A DNA stretch of 64,000 bases from the NCBI GenBank assembly GCA_016711285.1, contig JADJTG010000012.1, forward strand, positions 124,001 through 188,000, in the 5' to 3' direction. Both the position numbers and the translations under genes were made by a program. Source of the DNA: Sphingobacteriales bacterium. GTDB taxonomy: Bacteria; Bacteroidota; Bacteroidia; Chitinophagales; UBA2359. Numbering within the stretch: the stretch's first letter is position 1; each line of letters opens with the position of its first letter. The notes beneath the pieces were generated by a model that was not told the origin of the DNA, searched no databases, and worked only from the letters and a program-made list of their open reading frames with translations. Shown here piece after piece: positions 58,321 to 64,000 of this stretch.

Positions 58321-61300
58321 TCAATACACCACCAATTTTTGTACCTGCACCGCAGCGTTTTCGGTGGCACAATGCAGCCAATATATTCCACTTGCCACCT
58401 CTGATACATCTACTGCCAAAACAGCACCCGCATTACCTTCGTATTGCCACGTTTTCAACACACGACCTTGTATATCCAACAAACGAATATTGCCACTCTG
58501 CCCCTCATCTGCCGCTCCCTGCCAACTAATATATAATATATCCCGCGTTGGGTTGGGATAAATTTGCCAAGTACCCGATATTTTTTCCAAATGCGGAGTT
58601 GTAGCAACAGCGTTTTTGGCAGCCGCAGAATTTTCTTCTGCTATCGCCGCATCAATGACGGGAGCAGCCAAAGGCGCAGGTAAACACCCCTGAATAAAAG
58701 CCCTGAAATCGCTGCCGCTTTTTGCCCAAAATCCCACCTGCAAATCAATATAATTTCCCGCATCATACACAATTTGTGTACCCGCCGCCAACTCATTTGA
58801 TGCCGTAATATAATCCTCTACCTGAAAAGTGAGTTGTTCACCGTTGTTATAATCAGTTGTAATATTATCATTAAACGGACAAGGATTTACTAAGGTTATT
58901 CCGTCTGAACTTGCTTGTGCCGACAACAAACCGGAGCAGTTTTCAGCCCAAACCGTAAAATAATAAGTAGTACCCGCCGACAGATTCAGTCCGTTGTGTG
59001 TAACGTTAGTCGTTAATCCGGCAAAAGTAGCGGCTACTACATCGTTGTTATATGGCGAAGTGCCAATCTGATACCAATATCCGGCAAGGGTGCTGTTGGC
59101 ATCGGCGGCAGCCGTCCAGTTGGCAGAAAGCATATTGCCAAAAGTGGTATTATCCTCATCGCTGCCGCTTCCGTCCTGTACAACTACGGCGGCAGGAGCT
59201 GTCCAGTCTATATTCACCGTAGCAGAGGCTGCAAGCGAAAAGGTATTGTTATTGTCTAATGTGAGGCTGTAAATAGTAGCAGCCGGAGTGTTCGGGGCGG
59301 TGTTTTGTGTGTAAATAGCTTCGCTGTTGCCCACTGTTACAAGCGTTGCCGCCGAGCGACTTTTATATACTTTAAAATCGTCATAAAATCCCTGACAATT
59401 ACCAGTGCGCGGTGATATACCGCCTCCGATGGTATGTGGTGTGGTGTCTGTCCATGTAGTCAAATATACATCATCGCGCCACACCGAAATAGCCCCTGTT
59501 GTGGGATTATACAATATTTTACAATCATACCATTTAGCAGCATCTACCACTACCGGCACTTCTTGTTTGAGTGTCCATGTGTCATTTTCCACTTCATAAA
59601 TCTGCAACAAATCGCTGTCCACCCTGAAATAAATAAAATATGAATTGCCGCGATTGGGCAAAGCAGGATTATCACAAAAGAAATGAATACCGGCGCGGCG
59701 ATTCGTTCCCGTGCCTTCTATTTTCATTTTCCAATGATACAAATAAGAGGCAGCCGCATTTTCGCTTAAAGTCGCATAAATATTCGTATTGGCGTTGGTT
59801 TCATCGCTTTGTTTTAAAGCTCCGCCGGTTTCGCTCCAAGTACCCACCGCACTCGTCCAATCGGTATGAATTACACCATCATCAAAAGCATCATTAAAAA
59901 ATCCCAACTCATTTGCCGCCCGCCATTCGCCGCTTTCCTGTACCTCAGGTAAATAAAAAGATTGCTGAATACCCGCCCCACAAAAATCTTCATCGGTGCT
60001 GTTGAAAGTAAAATCATCGGCGTAGCAGGTGTTCAAAGGAGCAATGGCGGTTTTGGGTAGCACACTCCACTCGGCAGCCCAACCGTCGGCGCGTGTGCTG
60101 CCGTCAGACGTAAAATGCAAAGTCAGCGCATTGCCCGAAGAAATTAAAGCAGGCGGCAAAGTAGTTCCTGTATAAGTGCCGAGCAAAGGTGCATTGGTAT
60201 CGTTGCCATCATGGATATATACATAATCGTAGTTGGCTTCTACATCAAATTGTGTAAAAGTAAGTTTTACGTTGCTGTTGCTGTTTTCGCTGAATGTCAT
60301 CACACAATTCTCACTATTGCGGTATTGCCCCAGCGAGCCGCCGCTATCATAAGTAAAATCCTTACACGGCACATAGCAATCCGTAAAACGGTCGGCTATC
60401 AAATCCCACAATTCATTGTAGCCATCATCATAGCCGAGTGCCCATATTCCGATACCGCCTATTTTTTTGTCGCGCACCATATCGTAGCGTTCTCCTAAAG
60501 TCAGTTCATCATCATACCAACATTGCCGCCAATTGCCCGAATTATAAATAATAGATTGTGTATTGCTGTGCTGGTCTAAGGTGGGTGTATAAGTGCCGAT
60601 ATAATTATTGCGGATATAATTGTAAGTGCGCGAGCCTACAAAACTTGTGGTAGATGAAGGAATGGCGTTGGAACTGGTATTCCATTCCTGTCCGTAATAC
60701 GGCAAACCAATGAGTAACTTTTGCGGCGGACAGCCTTCGTTCAAATAATAATCTATGGAGCGATTGAGGGTGTAGAGTGTCCAGATATTGCCGTGATAAA
60801 GCGGCGCATTCGGACCCGCATTACCACTGCCCGAATAATAATATCCGTAGCCCATAATAATAAAAGCATCTATATAATTGATAAGATTAGGCATATCAAA
60901 TACGCTGTTCCAGTCCACCGAATACAAAGCCATTGTTACTGTAGAGCCGGGTACTTCGCTGTGCATACGATTGGCGGCATATTGCAAAAAACTCGTAAAA
61001 TTGGCGGCTTGCGCTCCGGGCACACCTTCAAAATCAATATTGATGCCGTGTGCTTGGCGATAATTGACTAATACCACCAAACTATCCAACAGTTTGTCCC
61101 AGGCAGCAGGGTTGGTTAAAAAAGTAGTGTTTTGGGTAGCCCCAAAATTCGTAACACACAACTCCACACGACAGCCCGCAGCCTTTGCCAAATCAATGGA
61201 AGGGGTGGTTTTCCACGAGTGAATAGATGTATAATTGCCCGTAGATGGATTGACTTCGTAGGAGAAATACGAAAAAGTAGAAAGCAAATTAAAATCGTAG

Positions 61301-61623
61301 TTGTTGTAGGCAGTGCCTACCCAATACGGATGCCAGCCATACACTTGTTTGTTGAGCGCACACACCTGACTTTTGGTGCGGCTACGCTGTGGCGGAAGGT
61401 TTTTCCAGTTGTTTTCTACCAGCCGCAACGAATCGCTTTGGGCTTCATTTTGTAGCTGAAAGGCGGCATAGTGGGCTTGCTGGGCGGCGTGAGCAGAAGA
61501 AAATTCAGGGGGCAAACCGGAGTTTGGCGTTTCATCTGCTTTAAGCGGTGCAATAGACTGTGCTGTGATTGTGCCAAAAGCAAAACACAAAAGAACAAAA
61601 GAGTAGTAAATATTTTTCATCAT
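58321..61623 (-). CDS. T9SS-secreted glycoside hydrolase family 18 protein with CUB and FnIII domains
   Basis: 1,100 residues, intact. Signal peptide (MMKNIYYSFVLLCFAFGTITAQ). The GH18 barrel begins about residue 95 (VYGWHPYWVG) and contains the catalytic motif as HGINIDFEGV (Glu acid) and later GLPYYGQEW. A CUB domain follows (CKDFTYDSGG...YVYIHDGNDTNAPLLG). Next is a laminin-G-like region (YLYHWKMKIEGTG...), an FnIII-like part (LAGYWYQIGTSPYNN ... NCSGLLSAQA) and a T9SS type A domain (IYPNPTRDILYISW ... SGIYWLHCAT). Substrate may be chitin or peptidoglycan. The NIDFE variant is like YaaH-type cell-wall hydrolases. Confidence 0.9.
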   Translation of the reverse strand: MMKNIYYSFVLLCFAFGTITAQSIAPLKADETPNSGLPPEFSSAHAAQQAHYAAFQLQNEAQSDSLRLVENNWKNLPPQRSRTKSQVCALNKQVYGWHPYWVGTAYNNYDFNLLSTFSYFSYEVNPSTGNYTSIHSWKTTPSIDLAKAAGCRVELCVTNFGATQNTTFLTNPAAWDKLLDSLVVLVNYRQAHGINIDFEGVPGAQAANFTSFLQYAANRMHSEVPGSTVTMALYSVDWNSVFDMPNLINYIDAFIIMGYGYYYSGSGNAGPNAPLYHGNIWTLYTLNRSIDYYLNEGCPPQKLLIGLPYYGQEWNTSSNAIPSSTTSFVGSRTYNYIRNNYIGTYTPTLDQHSNTQSIIYNSGNWRQCWYDDELTLGERYDMVRDKKIGGIGIWALGYDDGYNELWDLIADRFTDCYVPCKDFTYDSGGSLGQYRNSENCVMTFSENSNSNVKLTFTQFDVEANYDYVYIHDGNDTNAPLLGTYTGTTLPPALISSGNALTLHFTSDGSTRADGWAAEWSVLPKTAIAPLNTCYADDFTFNSTDEDFCGAGIQQSFYLPEVQESGEWRAANELGFFNDAFDDGVIHTDWTSAVGTWSETGGALKQSDETNANTNIYATLSENAAASYLYHWKMKIEGTGTNRRAGIHFFCDNPALPNRGNSYFIYFRVDSDLLQIYEVENDTWTLKQEVPVVVDAAKWYDCKILYNPTTGAISVWRDDVYLTTWTDTTPHTIGGGISPRTGNCQGFYDDFKVYKSRSAATLVTVGNSEAIYTQNTAPNTPAATIYSLTLDNNNTFSLAASATVNIDWTAPAAVVVQDGSGSDEDNTTFGNMLSANWTAAADANSTLAGYWYQIGTSPYNNDVVAATFAGLTTNVTHNGLNLSAGTTYYFTVWAENCSGLLSAQASSDGITLVNPCPFNDNITTDYNNGEQLTFQVEDYITASNELAAGTQIVYDAGNYIDLQVGFWAKSGSDFRAFIQGCLPAPLAAPVIDAAIAEENSAAAKNAVATTPHLEKISGTWQIYPNPTRDILYISWQGAADEGQSGNIRLLDIQGRVLKTWQYEGNAGAVLAVDVSEVASGIYWLHCATENAAVQVQKLVVY

Positions 61624-61830
61624 CTAAGCAAAATATTAATAAAATAAAGCGTTTATAGTTACACAAACTTATTAAAAATTTTGCTGTATGATGATATAAA
61701 TGTGCAATAAATATTATTTACTGCAATATTTTTTTTATAAAAAATGCCTTTTGCCCATATCAGTTACTTTGATTCAGACAAAATGCGGCAGGATATACAT
61801 CAATATCCTCAATTATTTAGATAATATTTT

Positions 61831-62235
61831 TTATTGCCCGACTTTGAAATATATCGGCAAAGTTTGTTTTACGCTTACTGCTTCGCCGTTTTGTTGGGCT
61901 GCTACCCATTTAGGCATATTGTTGAGCAATTTAAAAGTTGCTTCATCGCAACTTTTGCACGCGCTGCGCAATATTTTGGCATCGGTGATGCTGCCATCGG
62001 CGCGTACTACAAACTCCACCAAAGCTCTGGCATCGGTGCGCAGGTCTTTTGGGTATTCCAAATGCTCCTTGATATAAGCAAATAAAGCACTGTCTCCACC
62101 TGCAAATTGGGGTTTGCGCTCTACATTGATGTAAACTTCCTGTTCGGGTGTATAAACCTGCGGAGCAGTTTGCTGTGCCTGTGCGGCACTCGTCAGGGCA
62201 ACAACAAAACAAGTCGCATAAAATATTTTTCTCAT
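61831..62235 (-). CDS. TonB C-terminal-domain (energy transducer-like) protein
   Basis: ATG 62235 gives a signal peptide (MRKIFYATCFVVALTSAAQA). About 135 residues, intact. The domain has the gene family's pattern: KPQFAGGDSALFAYIKEHLEYPKD, ALVEFVVRADGSITDAKIL and NNMPKWVAAQQNGEAVSVKQTLPIYF. It lacks the usual N-terminal membrane helix and proline linker of real TonB, so it is a secreted stand-alone domain. It heads a group of four paralogues on the same strand (61,831-63,895). Confidence 0.88.
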   Translation of the reverse strand: MRKIFYATCFVVALTSAAQAQQTAPQVYTPEQEVYINVERKPQFAGGDSALFAYIKEHLEYPKDLRTDARALVEFVVRADGSITDAKILRSACKSCDEATFKLLNNMPKWVAAQQNGEAVSVKQTLPIYFKVGQ

Positions 62236-62373
62236 ATAAAACAAATATAATTTTAATAAATATTTTGGTAAAAAAGCCGCCGCACATATCACGGCAAAAT
62301 TTCTTTTTGTTGTTTAGACATACTATTTGCAAAAAGTTTACAAAATATCCGACATCAAGTGTCGTGTTTTGCA

Positions 62374-62843
62374 TTAGGGTGTACCTTTATGGCGTTTTTT
62401 TCGCTTTTTTTCTTTTACAGCAGGTTCTAATTTAAAAACCACAGGCATACGAAAACCTACTGCCACAGGTTTTCCAAATTGTAATCCGGGTTTCCAATTT
62501 GGCATAGACGCTATTACACGCATCGCTTCCTCACCACAGCCGCCACCAATACCTTTTAATATTCCTACATTGCGCACACTGCCATCTACGCCAATAACAA
62601 AGCTTACAAAAACCACGCCTTGTATATCTTTAAGGAGAGCCTCTTCAGGATATCAACGTTACTACGAAAATATTGTAACAGAGCCATATCTCCGCCCGGA
62701 AATTCAGGCATTATTTAATCAGGACTCTTTTCTGTTGGCAACAGAGTGGTATCTCTTACTATCATCAAAGGTGCAGCTTGTAATAAATTGCCACCAAACA
62801 GCCAAGTAAGGAGGCATAAAATAAGTATTTTCAAGATATTCAT
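62374..62843 (-). pseudogene. TonB C-terminal-domain protein, broken copy
   Basis: ATG 62843 gives MNILKILILCLLTWLFGG. The frame meets an in-frame TAA (SPD-stop) just before IMPEFPGGDMALLQYFRSNV, and a one-base shift near 62,657 precedes YPEEALLKDIQGVVFVSFVIGVDGSVRNVGIL. The end is NWKPGLQFGKPVAVGFRMPVVFKLE and a Lys-rich tail (KKRKKRHKG). It follows the next paralogue by 11 bp. Either a decayed member of the family or consensus errors. Confidence 0.75.
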
Positions 62844-62854
62844 CTCATTGTTTA

Positions 62855-63334
62855 TCAATCTTTTTTAAACACAATGGGTAATTTAAAACTTACACTTACA
62901 GGTTCGCCTCCTTGCAAGCCGGGTACCCATTTGGGCATATTTTGTATTACGCGCAATGCCTCTTCGTTGCAGCCACCACCAATACCGCGCAATACTTTTG
63001 CATTTGCAATGTTTCCGTCTTTTTCTACAACAAACGATACAAATACTTTGCCTTCTATCTTCAATCGTTTTGCCTCTTCGGGATATTGGATATTACTGCG
63101 CAAATATTTCAGCAATTCAGCATCGCCACCCGGAAACTGCGGCATAAGCTCTACCACGTCATAAGTTGTTTTTTTTGTATCGTTTTGATGTTTGACACTG
63201 TCCGACTGCTCAGTGCTTTTGCTGCCGTCTAAGGGTCGTCCGCCTGCTACTTTCAGGGTGCTTTGCGGAGTTTGGCTTTGTGCTGCCACTGCACAAAACA
63301 GCATAATTGTTATAAGTGTGATAATCTTTTTCAT
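62855..63334 (-). CDS. TonB C-terminal-domain protein, paralogue 3
   Basis: 159 residues, intact. Signal peptide MKKIITLITIMLFCAVAAQS, identical in the first 23 residues to the neighbouring copy. LMPQFPGGDAELLKYLRSNIQYPEEA, GKVFVSFVVEKDGNIANAKVLRGIGGGC and NMPKWVPGLQGG match the family core. Secreted; role unknown. Its DNA is very similar to 63,434-63,895, so the two arose by recent duplication. Confidence 0.9.
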   Translation of the reverse strand: MKKIITLITIMLFCAVAAQSQTPQSTLKVAGGRPLDGSKSTEQSDSVKHQNDTKKTTYDVVELMPQFPGGDAELLKYLRSNIQYPEEAKRLKIEGKVFVSFVVEKDGNIANAKVLRGIGGGCNEEALRVIQNMPKWVPGLQGGEPVSVSFKLPIVFKKD

Positions 63335-63348
63335 TTTTTTTGAGTTTT

Positions 63349-63432
63349 TTAATGATTAAATATAGCTTGTAATAAATTGTCACCAAACAGCCAAGTAAGG
63401 AGGCATAAAATAAGTATTTTCAAGATATTCAT
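63349..63432 (-). pseudogene. Relict 5' end of a TonB-family gene (28 codons)
   Basis: Starts MNILKILILCLLTWLFG like the gene at 62,843 and stops after LLQAIFNH. The surrounding 75 bp (63,364-63,438) match 62,775-62,849 at 74 of 75 bases, so this is a truncated copy left by the tandem duplication. It could still encode a tiny membrane peptide. Confidence 0.7.
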
Positions 63433-63433
63433 C

Positions 63434-63895
63434 TCATTCGTTTTTAAACACAATGGGTAAGTTATATTTTACATTTACAAATTTGCCTCCTTGTTTGCCA
63501 GGTACCCATTTAGGCATATTTTGTATTAGGCGCAATGCCTCTTCGTCGCAGCCACCACCAATACCGCGCAATACTTTTGCATTTGCAATGCTTCCGTCTT
63601 TTTCTACAACAAACGATACAAATACTTTACCTTCTATCTTCAATCGTGTTGCCTCTTCGGGATATTGGATATTGCTGCGCAAATATTTCAGCAATTCGAC
63701 ATCGCCACCCAAAAACTCCGGCATTTGCTCTACCACGCTATAAATTTGCTCTGTTGTGTCGTTTTGAGCTTTTTTGTTAGAGTTGTCTAAGAATCGTTCG
63801 TCTGGTAATTGTTTCAGAGAGCAGTCTGGAGTTTGGCTTTGTGCTGCCACTGCACAAAACAGCATAATCGTTATAAGTGTGATAATCTTTTTCAT
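63434..63895 (-). CDS. TonB C-terminal-domain protein, paralogue 4
   Basis: 153 residues, intact. It carries the same signal peptide as the previous copy, a short divergent linker (LPDERFLDNSNKKAQND), then the conserved QMPEFLGGDVELLKYLRSNIQYPEEATRL and RGIGGGCDEEALRLIQNMPKWVPGKQGG. First gene of the paralogue array, 34 bp after a terminator-like hairpin. Confidence 0.9.
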   Translation of the reverse strand: MKKIITLITIMLFCAVAAQSQTPDCSLKQLPDERFLDNSNKKAQNDTTEQIYSVVEQMPEFLGGDVELLKYLRSNIQYPEEATRLKIEGKVFVSFVVEKDGSIANAKVLRGIGGGCDEEALRLIQNMPKWVPGKQGGKFVNVKYNLPIVFKNE

Positions 63896-63926
63896 TTTTT
63901 TGAGTTTTTTTAATGATGAAATATAA

Positions 63927-63983
63927 AAAGCCCAACTTAAAAGCAGACAAAATATATCCGTTTTAAAAATCGGGCTTTTTATT
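63927..63983. terminator. Hairpin upstream of the TonB paralogue array
   Basis: AAAAAGCCC and GGGCTTTTT arms enclose a long AT-rich loop, with T-runs on both sides. It probably ends transcription of the gene beyond the right edge of the window or protects the array from readthrough. Confidence 0.55.
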
Positions 63984-64000
63984 TAAAATATAATATTGTA

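Overview
The window looks like a chromosomal contig from a Bacteroidota bacterium, probably an environmental or wastewater lineage related to Saprospirales, Chitinophagales or Sphingobacteriales. The evidence is type IX secretion (T9SS) type A and type B C-terminal sorting domains on several very large surface proteins, a PorP/SprF-family protein beside a giant repeat adhesin, a Bacteroidota-type tyrosine recombinase, SBBP/PKD surface proteins and AT-rich intergenic DNA. I saw no rRNA, tRNA or CRISPR array. Genus cannot be decided from this sequence.

Layout. 1-1,840: end of msrA, a lolA-like gene and ispF. 2,019-3,634: a phytanoyl-CoA-dioxygenase-like gene split by a complete 790-bp IS1-family element with terminal inverted repeats and an 8-bp target duplication. 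3,747-4,373: a lone SRPBCC gene followed by an integron attC-like inverted repeat. 4,586-9,386: a compact 4.8-kb integrative element carrying a tyrosine integrase, an HTH/excisionase-like protein, a filamentous-phage gene II/X-type rolling-circle Rep and three unknown proteins. It is bounded by a 21-bp direct repeat, and the right copy is the 3' end of mnmE (codons for FCIGK-stop). 9,368-24,893: housekeeping and accessory genes (mnmE, an oligopeptide-type permease, a T9SS repeat adhesin, an XRE regulator, a YoeB-type toxin module, a thioredoxin, a peptidoglycan-binding protein, sbcC, FKBP, radC, a BtuF-like protein) and an arsenic operon arsR-arsM-arsC. 25,014-25,240: a 64-bp tandem repeat array. 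25,466-29,898: an SBBP/PKD T9SS protein. 30,154-43,866: mostly intact core genes (dprA, an HtrA protease, a glycosyltransferase, a MoxR-like ATPase, a YugP-type protease, an AddB-like nuclease, rpsF-rpsR-rplI, a vanadium-dependent haloperoxidase, porP/sprF). 44,036-55,975: a giant T9SS type B adhesin of about 3,980 codons with two near-identical tandem arrays (13 x 225 bp and about 11 x 237 bp). 56,226-63,895: nucleotide-sugar genes, a GH18 T9SS protein and a tandem family of TonB-C-terminal-domain proteins.

How the genes work together. The giant adhesin and the SprF-like protein downstream resemble the SprB/SprF arrangement of T9SS gliding and adhesion systems. Three other T9SS clients (12.3, 25.5 and 58.3 kb) point to a strongly surface-decorated cell. 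In the integrative element, one operon (int plus an unknown gene) and a second operon (HTH, unknown, rep, unknown) run in the same direction. Palindromic operator-like sites precede rep and the last gene.

Data quality. Most genes between 1 and 29,900 carry one or more frameshifts, several of them in homopolymers. Genes between 30,150 and 49,600 and between 51,600 and 62,300 are nearly all intact. Many breaks are therefore more likely read or consensus errors than real pseudogenes. I give the full span of each gene and mark where the reading frame changes.
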